64,000 nt of DNA from Mycobacterium paraseoulense (lineage in GTDB: Bacteria; Actinomycetota; Actinomycetes; Mycobacteriales; Mycobacteriaceae). Under the pieces are notes generated by a model, which saw only the letters and a list, made by a program, of their open reading frames with translations, did not search any database and had not been told where the DNA came from. How positions within the stretch are numbered: the stretch's first letter is position 1; each line of letters starts with the position of its first letter. Positions 47,259 through 54,914 of the stretch are shown piece by piece. Where the stretch lies: NCBI RefSeq assembly GCF_010731655.1, contig NZ_AP022619.1:2976001-3040000 (forward strand). Reading direction: 5' to 3'. The position numbers were made by a program, and so were the translations under genes.

Positions 47259-47999
47259 ATGAGCCAGGGTGCAGTCGAATTGACCCGCGGTCTGCTGACC
47301 GAGGACGCCGCGCTGCGGCATGGTTTCCTCGACGTATTGGGCGAATCGACGAGTTCTCCGGCCCCGACGTTCGCGCAGCGCGCCATGAACAGCCCCCTGG
47401 TCGCTACAGTCTACGAGCGCCTGTGGCGCCCGGCGGCGTTCTACGCGGCCAGCGGTGTTACCACCCTCGCCGAACAACGGCGGGCGGCATCGGCGCTGCG
47501 GGTGTCCACCGCGGGGCGATTGCTCGACGTCGCCTGCGGCCCAGGCAATTTCACCGGCTCGTTGGCAGGACAACTACCGGATGGCGGACTCGCGGTCGGT
47601 TTCGACATCTCCGAACCGATGTTGACGCGGGCCGTCCTGGACAACAGCACGCCGCGGACCTGCTATGTCCGCGGCGATGCCCGCGCGTTGCCGTTCGCCG
47701 ACGCGACTTTCGACGCGGTCTGTTGCTTCGGCGCCCTGTACCTGATGCCCGAGCCGTTCCGGGTGGCACACGAAATGGTGCGGGTGCTCAGGCCCGGGGG
47801 TCGCATCGCGGTCCTCACCAGCTTTGTCCCGGACCTGCCCGGAATCCGGCACGTGATGACCGCCGGCGCCGGCGTCATCGGGCTCACCATGTTCGACCGG
47901 CACGCCTTCGTCGACCTGTTCTCGTCGGCCGGGCTGGTCGACGTCGATCAGCAGACGCAGCGCGCGCTGCAGTTCGTCGCCGCAGCAAAGCCCGGCTGA
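47259..47999 (+). CDS. Class I SAM-dependent methyltransferase (UbiE-like)
   Basis: 246 aa from ATG 47259 with a purine-rich upstream stretch (AAAGAAAG). Methyltransferase_11 type: AGRLLDVACGPGNFTGSLAG (SAM motif I), AVGFDISEPMLTRAV, VRGDARALPFADATFDAVCC and VLRPGGRIAVLTSF. An N-terminal extension of about 60 residues precedes the fold. Such enzymes in mycobacteria methylate lipids, quinones or small metabolites; nothing here identifies the substrate. Divergent from hddA by 209 bp. Confidence 0.82.
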   Translation: MSQGAVELTRGLLTEDAALRHGFLDVLGESTSSPAPTFAQRAMNSPLVATVYERLWRPAAFYAASGVTTLAEQRRAASALRVSTAGRLLDVACGPGNFTGSLAGQLPDGGLAVGFDISEPMLTRAVLDNSTPRTCYVRGDARALPFADATFDAVCCFGALYLMPEPFRVAHEMVRVLRPGGRIAVLTSFVPDLPGIRHVMTAGAGVIGLTMFDRHAFVDLFSSAGLVDVDQQTQRALQFVAAAKPG

Positions 48000-48012
48000 C
48001 GGTTGGCAGACC

Positions 48013-48264
48013 TCAGGAAGCCGCCTTGCACACGCCGAGGACCCGAACCACCGGCGTGCCCGCCTCGCACTCCAGCACCCAGGGGGCACCGCCGTCCACG
48101 GCCTCCGACGTGAGCGTGAACATCACCGGCTGCGCGCTGCGCTGCGTCATCTGCGTGCACTCCACCCGGAACAGGCGATAGTCACCGCCGTCACCGACGG
48201 CGAGCGAGAAGCCTGGCCGCACCGACTCAACCGGCACCTTCTGCAGGTAGTAGTCAACGTTCAT
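48013..48264 (-). CDS. Small conserved-looking hypothetical protein
   Basis: 83 aa, not recognised. Soluble, mixed alpha/beta composition, no signal or TM: MNVDYYLQKVPVESVRPGFS, then YRLFRVECTQMTQRS and PWVLECEAGTPVVRVLGV. Three cysteines. Base and codon composition match the neighbours, which supports a real gene. It is convergent with the methyltransferase (13 bp) and lies downstream of the M42 peptidase gene on the same strand after an 85-bp gap. Confidence 0.6.
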   Translation of the reverse strand: MNVDYYLQKVPVESVRPGFSLAVGDGGDYRLFRVECTQMTQRSAQPVMFTLTSEAVDGGAPWVLECEAGTPVVRVLGVCKAAS

Positions 48265-48349
48265 CTGTCGACCGTAGGGCCGCTAGTCCGACGCGCCCGG
48301 CGCCGCCACGCGCCTCTTAGGCAATGTTCAGGCAAATTTTGGGACCGTA

Positions 48350-49495
48350 TTAATCTTCCCCGCGCGCATGCGCACCGGGCTGCCGCACGAATTCGACGAT
48401 GATCGACGCCATGTCGTCGATGGCGCTGCGCGGAATCACTTCGAAACCGTGAGTGCTCAGCGTGGGCACGCACAACAGACCCGCGCGCGGCGTCAGCCCG
48501 CTGGCCTTCGAGTGCGACGCGTCGGACTCGAAGGCGCCCAGCACGGCCGCCTGTGGCGACAGGCCGAGCTCGGTGGCGATGCCCATCAGCCGGTCGGCGA
48601 CGTCCTTGTCGTAGACGCACAAGGCGTCGCTGTAGCCGACGATCGGCCCGCCGGTGACGCTGGTGTCGTACTCGCGCTCGGTGGGGCCGACCTCGAGGGC
48701 AAGGGTGAGGGTCCCGGGCAACGACCCGCTGGCGTAGGTGCCCCCCACCCCGCCGATCTCCTCGTTGGTGGTGAACACGAAATAGACGTCGTCGACCGGT
48801 CGCTGGCCACGGTCGCGCAGCTGGCGCGCGGCGCGCAGCAGGGCGGTCACCGCGGCGCGGTCGTCGAGGAAGTAGCAGCCCAGGTAGCCACCGAACTCGA
48901 CCAGCGTCCTCTTGCTGCGGTCGACGCACACCCGGGTGCCGGGGCGCACCCCGGCGACCTCCAACTCGTCGGTGCTCAGACCCGTGAAGACGTAGACGTG
49001 ATGCCAGTCCAGGGCGCGGTCGCCCTTGTCGGGCTTGGTCTGCCAGATCCGCTGGCTCTCCTGGGTGGTGTGTTCGGAGCCCAGGGTGAGGATCGCGGTC
49101 AGTGTCTCGTGCTCGCCGAGCACTGCGACCGGTCCAAGGCCGAAGTTGCCGGGATACATCGTGCCCAGCTGGGTCACATGCAGGGCGCCGTCCGGCTCCA
49201 CCCGTTTGACGAGCATGGACAGCTCGTCCAGGTGCGCCATGACCCGCGTCGCGACGCCCGGTTCGGCCGCCGAGGACACCCGGTGCCGGTGCCCGCGCCC
49301 GACGTCGCCGGCCGGGGGCTCGGCGGCGACGTACCCGATCAGGTTGCCGGCGTCGTCGGTCCACATGTCGTCGACGACGGGCTGCAGTTCGCGGGCACAC
49401 ACCGCGCGGACGGCGGCTTCCTGGCCGCAGGGCCCGTATGCCCAGAGGAGTTCCTGCAGCAGGCCGTCGGCCGCGTTGTTCTCGCGCGTCGCCAT
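48350..49495 (-). CDS. M42 family metallopeptidase (glutamyl aminopeptidase-like)
   Basis: 381 aa, di-zinc cytosolic aminopeptidase. Metal ligands and catalytic residues as in the M42 family: VMAHLDELSMLV (HxD), FLDDRAAVTALLRAA (bridging Asp), FTTNEEIGGVGG (catalytic Glu plus ligand Glu), LALEVGPTEREYD (ligand position, Glu instead of the common Asp) and STHGFEVIPRSA (His). The family forms tetrahedral dodecamers that trim peptides. Start ATG 49495. It stands alone between the heptose region and a broken P450 gene; relation to neighbours unknown. Confidence 0.85.
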   Translation of the reverse strand: MATRENNAADGLLQELLWAYGPCGQEAAVRAVCARELQPVVDDMWTDDAGNLIGYVAAEPPAGDVGRGHRHRVSSAAEPGVATRVMAHLDELSMLVKRVEPDGALHVTQLGTMYPGNFGLGPVAVLGEHETLTAILTLGSEHTTQESQRIWQTKPDKGDRALDWHHVYVFTGLSTDELEVAGVRPGTRVCVDRSKRTLVEFGGYLGCYFLDDRAAVTALLRAARQLRDRGQRPVDDVYFVFTTNEEIGGVGGTYASGSLPGTLTLALEVGPTEREYDTSVTGGPIVGYSDALCVYDKDVADRLMGIATELGLSPQAAVLGAFESDASHSKASGLTPRAGLLCVPTLSTHGFEVIPRSAIDDMASIIVEFVRQPGAHARGED

Positions 49496-49604
49496 GCGGT
49501 CCTTTCGTTCTGTGGCTCGTCGAAAGGATCAATACCCCGCACGCGTAACGGGCAATCGCGCGAATCCCGTGCGCTGGATCCGGGAGGCGGAAGGGCCAAG
49601 GCGC

Positions 49605-50107
49605 CTACGCGTACGCGAGCTCCAGTCGTTCCAGGCGCCGCACCAAGAGACTGGGCAGCCACTTCCCCACCTCGGCGGCCGTGACGTTTGAGGTCCGCTC
49701 CGAAGTTGGCCCAGCACGATGGTTGCCTCCAATCGTGCGAGCGCCGCCCCGACGCAGAAGTGGATTCCCTTGCCGAAGCTGATATGGCCCTTGGCCGCCG
49801 GGCGGTCGAGGCGAAATTCCCCGGGATTGTCGAAATGCGAGGGGTCGCGATTGGCCGCCCCCCACAACAAAAGCAGCCGTGAACCCGCCGGCAATGCGGC
49901 GCCGCATAGTTCGGTGTGGTTGACGACGTGCCGGTAGTGCCCCCGGAAGGGCGGTTCGTAGCGCAGCACCTCTTCCAGAAACGGCCCGAGCAGATCCGGC
50001 TGATCGCGCACCTGCCGCTGGATGTCCGGCCGCGTCGCCAAAATCCAAGCGGCAGAACCGATCAGGAATGGCGCATCTCGTTGCACCGCCGGTGAGCGCG
50101 CGATCAT
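49605..50107 (-). pseudogene. Cytochrome P450 remnant (5' truncated, frameshifted)
   Basis: In one frame, from about 50107 to 49710, a P450 C-terminal half is readable: FLEEVLRYEPPFRGHYRHV (K-helix ExxR), ANRDPSHFDNPGEFRLDRP, and the haem loop ISFGKGIHFCVGAALARLEA. After LEATIVLGQL the typical ending (GKWLPSLLVRRLERLELAYA) continues in another frame down to 49605, so a one-base shift lies near 49695-49710. Upstream, the oxygen-binding I-helix and everything N-terminal are absent, replaced by unrelated sequence from about 50080. It therefore encodes no functional P450. The truncation point borders the DUF1023 locus. Confidence 0.85.
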
Positions 50108-50364
50108 GCGCCGGATCTATCCACTCATCGGCCGATTGTTCGCCCCTCAGACCGCCGAGATCAGCCTCCTGATCGACCCGACGGCGTTGCACGCTCGGCT
50201 CGCCCGGCCCTTCAACATCGATGAGCTCACCGCCGAGCTGGACAACGAAACGTATCTCGTCACCCACCCGTGAACAGTTGAGTCTGCGCGAGCACGGGAT
50301 CCCGACACGCGGAGTAACGTCATTGGCCGGTCCGGGGAACAAGTAGCGAACTTCTGGCGGTGCG
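50108..50364. other. Junction region between P450 remnant and DUF1023 gene
   Basis: No convincing gene. A rightward frame from ATG 50106 to 50273 would encode 55 aa (ending DELTAELDNETYLVTHP), whose composition is protein-like but which has no Shine-Dalgarno and no family I recognise. It may be the tail of a gene lost when the P450 was truncated. The final 90 bp form the DUF1023 leader, without a clear promoter or ribosome binding site. Confidence 0.3.
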
Positions 50365-52305
50365 ATGCAGCTGATCTGGCTGAACGTTGCCGATCTGATC
50401 GCGCAGGCCGGCGGCGACCCGTGGGCGATCAACCGGAGCCTGCAGGCCGGGAGTCCGCTCGAGATCTCTCAACTGGCGGGTGCCTTCCACGACGCGGGCC
50501 GGTGCACGGCCGAGGCGGACCATGCGTTCGAGCAAGCCCGTCAGCGTTTCGACGCGGCGTGGAACCACCAGAACGGCGACCATCCGATCAACGACTCCGC
50601 CGAGGTGCAGCGCACGGTCAAGTCGCTTGGGGCGCAGTCCCTGCAACTGCCCAAGATCGCGGCCGATTTGGAAACCATCGCCGCCGCCCTGGCCGAGGCG
50701 CAAAAAGCCGGCGCTCAACAGATCGCCGCGCTGGAACGGCAATTGCAGCTGCTCGACAAACTGATCGGCGCGGCGATGGAGGATCTCAAGGATCGCAACC
50801 TCGACGCGAACAGCCGGTCCCAACTCGAATCGTTGATCAAGGACGCCAAAGCCGACGCCGCCGACGAGACCAGAGATGCCCTGCACCAGCTGCAGTCGAT
50901 CCGCGACGGCTACTCCAACACCTTGCAGAAGTCTTTGGGCGCCCTGCACGGCGATGGATACGACCAGTCGGGTATCCAGGCGGTCGAGGGTCCGCTCTCG
51001 CCGGTGCCGGACCTGCCCGACGACCCCAAGGAGTTCGCGCAGGTCTGGAGCACTCTGACGCCCGCACAGAAAGACCGTGAGTACCAACGGAATCCGTTGA
51101 TCGGAAACCACAACGGGATGCCCGCGGTGGACCGCGATCACTACAACCGGCTCGATCTCGCCGACGAACTGGGCCGCGCTCAGGCCGCCGCCGCGCAGGC
51201 CGATGCGCTGAAGGCCCAGCATCCCGATTGGGCGGAGGGCAAGAACATTCCGGCCCCCAACGAGCCGGGGGCGATCTTCGACGATCGCCTCGCCTACGAG
51301 GCGTGGCAACGCCGATACGACGCCGCCCGGGACGGGGCCAAGTACCTGCCCGACCTGCAGGCCGTCGACAGAACCGTCAAAGCGAGCCCGGACCGCAAGC
51401 TCATGCTGCTGGACACCAAGACCGGCAAGCAGGCCCGGGCCGCGATCGCCGTCGGGGACCCCGACACGGCCACCCATGTGTCGGTGACCGCGCCTGGGTT
51501 GAACACCACCGTTCGCGGCGCCATCGGCGGCATGGTGTCGGAGGCCACCGACGTCCGGAAGGAAGCCCTGCGCCAACTGAACCTGACCCCCGGCCACGAA
51601 CACGACACCGTCTCGGCGATTGCGTGGATCGGTTATGACCCGCCCCAGGTGCCGGGGTTCGACGATCTCGGCAAATCGCTCGCCGGTGGGTGGGACGTCA
51701 GCCACGACGCCGTCGCCCGAGCCGGCGCGCATGACCTGGCCGGCTTCTACGACGGGATACAGGCCGCCCACCACGGTGGGCCGGCCGACCTCACCGCGAT
51801 CGGACACTCCTACGGGTCACTGACCACCGGGCTGGCCTTACAAGAGCCCGGCGATCACGGGGTGTCACGGGCGCTGTTCTACGGCTCGCCCGGCATCGAA
51901 GCCTCCACACCCCGGCAACTGCACCTGCAGCCCGGCCATGTGTTCACCATGGAGACCCCCGACGATCCGATCCAATGGACCTACGACGGCCCCGCCATCG
52001 CCCACGACGTGGCCCCGTTCCTCCCGCCGCCCTTCAGAGACCTCGCCGAAAGCGTCTTGGGCACGGCCGACGCCACCGGCGCCGGCCACTTCGGCCCGAA
52101 CCCGGCCACCAACCCCAACTTCACCCACCTGGCCACCGGCCCCGCCACCGTCCCCGACGGCCACGGCGGCACCCTGACCCTCCAGGACGCGCACGGTCAC
52201 AGCGATTACCCCCGCTTTCCCGACGGCGGAGGGCTCAGAACGACCAACTACAACATCGCCGCCGTCCTCGCCGGACTGGGCGACAAGGCGGTTCCCACGA
52301 AGTGA
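50365..52305 (+). CDS. DUF1023 alpha/beta-hydrolase with WXG100-like N terminus
   Basis: 646 aa. The N-terminal ~230 aa are helical and amphipathic (LQLPKIAADLETIAAALAEA), resembling the EsxA/WXG100-like or coiled-coil part of mycobacterial type VII-associated proteins. The C-terminal ~300 aa form a DUF1023 alpha/beta hydrolase: DTVSAIAWIGYDPPQVPGFD, ADLTAIGHSYGSLTTGLALQ (nucleophile elbow GHSYG) and LFYGSPGIEASTP. Catalytic Asp/His are probably in FTMETPDDPI and DAHGHSDYPRF. No Sec signal. Its stop overlaps the lipoprotein start (GTGA). Possibly a secreted hydrolase or toxin-like effector; substrate unknown. Confidence 0.8.
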   Translation: MQLIWLNVADLIAQAGGDPWAINRSLQAGSPLEISQLAGAFHDAGRCTAEADHAFEQARQRFDAAWNHQNGDHPINDSAEVQRTVKSLGAQSLQLPKIAADLETIAAALAEAQKAGAQQIAALERQLQLLDKLIGAAMEDLKDRNLDANSRSQLESLIKDAKADAADETRDALHQLQSIRDGYSNTLQKSLGALHGDGYDQSGIQAVEGPLSPVPDLPDDPKEFAQVWSTLTPAQKDREYQRNPLIGNHNGMPAVDRDHYNRLDLADELGRAQAAAAQADALKAQHPDWAEGKNIPAPNEPGAIFDDRLAYEAWQRRYDAARDGAKYLPDLQAVDRTVKASPDRKLMLLDTKTGKQARAAIAVGDPDTATHVSVTAPGLNTTVRGAIGGMVSEATDVRKEALRQLNLTPGHEHDTVSAIAWIGYDPPQVPGFDDLGKSLAGGWDVSHDAVARAGAHDLAGFYDGIQAAHHGGPADLTAIGHSYGSLTTGLALQEPGDHGVSRALFYGSPGIEASTPRQLHLQPGHVFTMETPDDPIQWTYDGPAIAHDVAPFLPPPFRDLAESVLGTADATGAGHFGPNPATNPNFTHLATGPATVPDGHGGTLTLQDAHGHSDYPRFPDGGGLRTTNYNIAAVLAGLGDKAVPTK

Positions 52306-52874
52306 GCAACAACCGAGCAACCAGTTCCCGCAACCCGCGACGCCACCGGATCCTGTGCACCGCCGTGGCCGCAATCGCACTAGCCGCAGGAGGATGCCAC
52401 GTGTCCCAGCCCTACGCACCCACCCCACCCAATGACGCCGCCAAGGCGCTACAGGTGCTCAAGTCCCTGCCCTCGTTCGAGGACACCCAGGCCCAGGTCC
52501 AAGCGGCGATGAACGAGATCACCGCCGCCGCAAGCCATGTCGTTCCCTCGATCACCTGGGAGACGCCGCAGGAAGGCTCCGGCGACATCTGCGAGCGACC
52601 GTACGAGCAAACCGACGGCAAGCGGTACTTCCTGCCCGACGCCGTGGCCGCCAATGTGGCGGTCTCCGAGCAACAGTGGACGGCCATCCAAGAGGCCGCC
52701 AAACAGGCGGCCGCCAAGATCGGTGCGACCGACGTGCAGGTGATGCATAACAACCCCGGAAACCACGACGTGGGCTTCTACGGCCCCACCGGGATCTTCA
52801 TCAAAGTCGGCTACCGGGGAAACCTGGTCGTCTCGGGCTACACCGGCTGCCGGCTGCCGCGTGACAAGAAATAG
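52302..52874 (+). CDS. LppA-like lipoprotein paired with DUF1023 hydrolase
   Basis: 190 aa from GTG 52302, overlapping the hydrolase stop. Twin-arginine-free signal with RHRILCTAVAAIALAAGGC, lipid Cys near residue 29. The mature part, with SHVVPSITWETPQEGSGDIC, CERPYEQTDGKRYF, AAAKIGATDVQVMHN and VVSGYTGC, resembles the mycobacterial LppA/LppB lipoproteins (Rv2543/Rv2544). Tight coupling suggests a functional pair with the hydrolase, for example anchoring, chaperoning or immunity, but none of these is shown by the sequence. Ends 36 bp before tRNA-Ala. Confidence 0.75.
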   Translation: MSNNRATSSRNPRRHRILCTAVAAIALAAGGCHVSQPYAPTPPNDAAKALQVLKSLPSFEDTQAQVQAAMNEITAAASHVVPSITWETPQEGSGDICERPYEQTDGKRYFLPDAVAANVAVSEQQWTAIQEAAKQAAAKIGATDVQVMHNNPGNHDVGFYGPTGIFIKVGYRGNLVVSGYTGCRLPRDKK

Positions 52875-52910
52875 GTGGGCGACGAGCGACCCTGACCTGG
52901 TCAAACTTTG

Positions 52911-52983
52911 TGGAGCTAAGGGGATTCGAACCCCTGACCTACTCGATGCGAACGAGTCGCGCTACCAACTGCGCCATAGCCCC
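52911..52983 (-). tRNA. tRNA-Ala (anticodon CGC)
   Basis: 73 nt cloverleaf on the minus strand: acceptor GGGGCTA/TAGCTCC with one G-U, D-stem GCGC/GCGC, anticodon stem ACTCG/CGAGT with loop TTCGCAT (anticodon CGC, alanine), T-arm AGGGG-TTCGAAT-CCCCT and discriminator A. The 3' CCA is not encoded. It separates the DUF1023/lipoprotein pair from the glpR-glp-galU core cluster and could be an integration site for the variable DNA to its left, though no flanking direct repeat of its 3' end was found. Confidence 0.97.
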
Positions 52984-53029
52984 TGATCGCTAGCAGGCTA
53001 CCAGCCGCGGCCCGAACCGCCGAACCGCA

Positions 53030-54076
53030 CTACTCGCCGACGGCCCGCGGCAAGTCCCTGGACCAGCCGTAGTGGCGCATCGGCATCGCGTAGTCCAGAT
53101 GCTCGAAGATCGGGTCCTCGTCGTCGATCTCCAGAACCACCGCGCCCGGGCGCCGCAGCCGCGACGGCACCACGTCGTAGTCGCGGTCGTAGGCGTTCTC
53201 CACGCCCATCCGCGCCCGCGCCATCCGCTGCATCCGGCGGCGACGCACCTTTTCCTCGATGCGGGTTTGGCGCCGCAGGTAACCCAGGTACAGCAGCGTC
53301 ACGGCGGTGGCGGTGCCGCACGCCCACCAGGCGCTGGGCGAGATCTTGAACGCGGCCGTGGCCGAGCCCACCAACACGACCGCCATCACCATCAGCACGC
53401 GCTTGCGGAATTTGTACTTGCGGGCGCTGACGGCGGCGGCGGTTTTCGCGTCGAACCGGCGGCGCCGCGAGGCGTTCCGCGGCACCGGCGCCGGCATTTC
53501 CTCGTCGTCGGCTTCCGCCTCGGGCTCCAACCCGGAGGAGTCCTCGATGTATTCGTAGCCCTCGTCGTCCTCGTCGCCGGCGTGGGCGACGACGTCGGTG
53601 TCGGACTCCTCGTCGTCCTCGTCGGCTTCGGCTTCGTCCTCGACCACGGCAGCGACGCCGGCGGGGAGCGCCTGCGAATCCTCGATGACGTCGACGTCGA
53701 GGTAGTCGGGATCGGGGCGCTCGGGCGCCGCGGCCGTCACGACCACCGGTCGCAGCTGGCGCAGCTCGTCGGTGTCGTGGTCGTCGCCGTGTTCTTCGTC
53801 GTCGTGCTCGTCCCCGGCGAGGTCACGCTCGTCGTCGAGCTCGTTGTCGGCCGCCTCTTCCGGCGGCTGCCAGTCGGGATCGCTGCGGTGCCCGGCGGCG
53901 GGACCGCTGCGCTTGATCAGCCGCGAATTCGCCCCACCGTTGAGGACCCGGGTCGCCAGCGCCACGTCGCTGGTGCGCCGCACGGCGTCGCGCTTGCTGA
54001 CGAGCATCGGCACCAAGACGAACAGCCAGAGCACTACGAGCGAGATCCACAACAGTGACTGCGGAATGCTTGGCAT
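53030..54076 (-). CDS. glpR: GlpR/SepX-like divisome membrane protein
   Basis: 348 aa from ATG 54076. TM1 at residues 4-24 (LLWISLVVLWLFVLVPMLV), then a basic stretch, a long acidic disordered middle rich in Asp/Glu (about residues 75-200), two further TM helices (VLMVMAVVLVGSATAAF; CGTATAVTLLYLGYL) and a basic C-terminal region. The architecture and its position beside glp match the membrane receptor of the gephyrin-like protein Glp, described in Corynebacterium glutamicum as coordinating FtsZ-dependent division with polar growth (Rv0996; SepX in Streptomyces). An 18-bp palindrome lies upstream. Confidence 0.87.
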   Translation of the reverse strand: MPSIPQSLLWISLVVLWLFVLVPMLVSKRDAVRRTSDVALATRVLNGGANSRLIKRSGPAAGHRSDPDWQPPEEAADNELDDERDLAGDEHDDEEHGDDHDTDELRQLRPVVVTAAAPERPDPDYLDVDVIEDSQALPAGVAAVVEDEAEADEDDEESDTDVVAHAGDEDDEGYEYIEDSSGLEPEAEADDEEMPAPVPRNASRRRRFDAKTAAAVSARKYKFRKRVLMVMAVVLVGSATAAFKISPSAWWACGTATAVTLLYLGYLRRQTRIEEKVRRRRMQRMARARMGVENAYDRDYDVVPSRLRRPGAVVLEIDDEDPIFEHLDYAMPMRHYGWSRDLPRAVGE

Positions 54077-54152
54077 GACGACCTGCTCTCTTCGTTTCCG
54101 ATCCCGCGAGGCCCACCGGTGGCCAGCGCGGCCGGGTCTGAGTGACCAGGAC

Positions 54153-54170
54153 AATTACACACCTGTAATT
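54153..54170. promoter_or_regulatory. 18-bp perfect palindrome upstream of glpR
   Basis: AATTACA-CACC-TGTAATT, 7-bp arms around four bases, in an AT-rich island about 80 bp upstream of the glpR start and downstream of rimJ. Such symmetry in a GC-rich genome suggests an operator for a dimeric regulator. I cannot assign the regulator. Confidence 0.45.
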
Positions 54171-54239
54171 TCGCTCTCACAAGCACCATGAGTCACTCGT
54201 GTCGCGGTAGCCACATTGCGGCCGGCCCGCTAGGGGTGC

Positions 54240-54914
54240 TCAGGCCCAGCTGGCGTGCCCGGCGCGGACCAGCGTCGACGCCACCGATCCGGACACCTCC
54301 TCGACGGTGATGGCCATCAGCAGGTGGTCGCGCCACGCCTTGTCCACCTCGAGGTAGCGCTGCAACAACCCCTCTTGGCGGAATCCGACCTTTCCCAGCA
54401 CGGCGCGGCTCGCGACGTTCTCGGGCCGCACCGTGGCCTCGACGCGGTGCAACATCACCGGGCCGAAGCAGTGGTCCAGCCCCAGCGCCAACGCCGCCGT
54501 GGCCACCCCGCCGCCCGTCGCCGACCGCGGTACCCAATAGCCGATCCACGCCGACCGCAGTGCCCCATGGGTGACGTTGCCGATGGTCAGCTGGCCGCAG
54601 AACCGACCGTCGAGCTCGATGACGTACGGCAACATGCGGCCGGCGCGGGCCTCCGCACGCAGCCCGGAGCACAACGCCGGCCACGCGGCGACCGTGTGCC
54701 GGCTCGTCCAATCGGTCTCCGCGCTGGGCTCCCACGGCTCGAGGTGCGCGCGGTCGGCCAACCGGATCCGGCTCCACTGGGCGCCGTCGCGCATCCGCAC
54801 GGCCCGCAGCCGGACCACCCCGGCCGGGACCCGCAACGGACCGACGTCCAGCGGCCAACCCGGGTGGCGGGGGTTGGTGCGCAACAGGTTCACGAGCCCG
54901 TGGAGTCGTTGCAC
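54240..54914 (-). CDS. rimJ: GNAT N-acetyltransferase (RimJ/RimL-like)
   Basis: 224 aa from GTG 54914, which directly abuts the TAA of glp. GNAT fold: VVRLRAVRMRDGAQWSRIR at the start of the domain, IELDGRFCGQLTIGNVT, SAWIGYWVPRSATGGGVATA (acetyl-CoA P-loop, QxxGxG-like variant) and RPENVASRAVLGKVGFRQEG. Annotated by analogy as acetylating the N-terminal Ala of a ribosomal protein, but the real target in mycobacteria is not established. Equivalent to Rv0995; probably co-transcribed with glp. Confidence 0.88.
   Translation of the reverse strand: MQRLHGLVNLLRTNPRHPGWPLDVGPLRVPAGVVRLRAVRMRDGAQWSRIRLADRAHLEPWEPSAETDWTSRHTVAAWPALCSGLRAEARAGRMLPYVIELDGRFCGQLTIGNVTHGALRSAWIGYWVPRSATGGGVATAALALGLDHCFGPVMLHRVEATVRPENVASRAVLGKVGFRQEGLLQRYLEVDKAWRDHLLMAITVEEVSGSVASTLVRAGHASWA

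Noticed and set aside
50106..50273. 55-aa plus-strand frame at the P450 truncation point
   Set aside because: Looks somewhat protein-like but has no ribosome binding site, no known family, and starts inside the P450 remnant. Mentioned only as part of the junction region.
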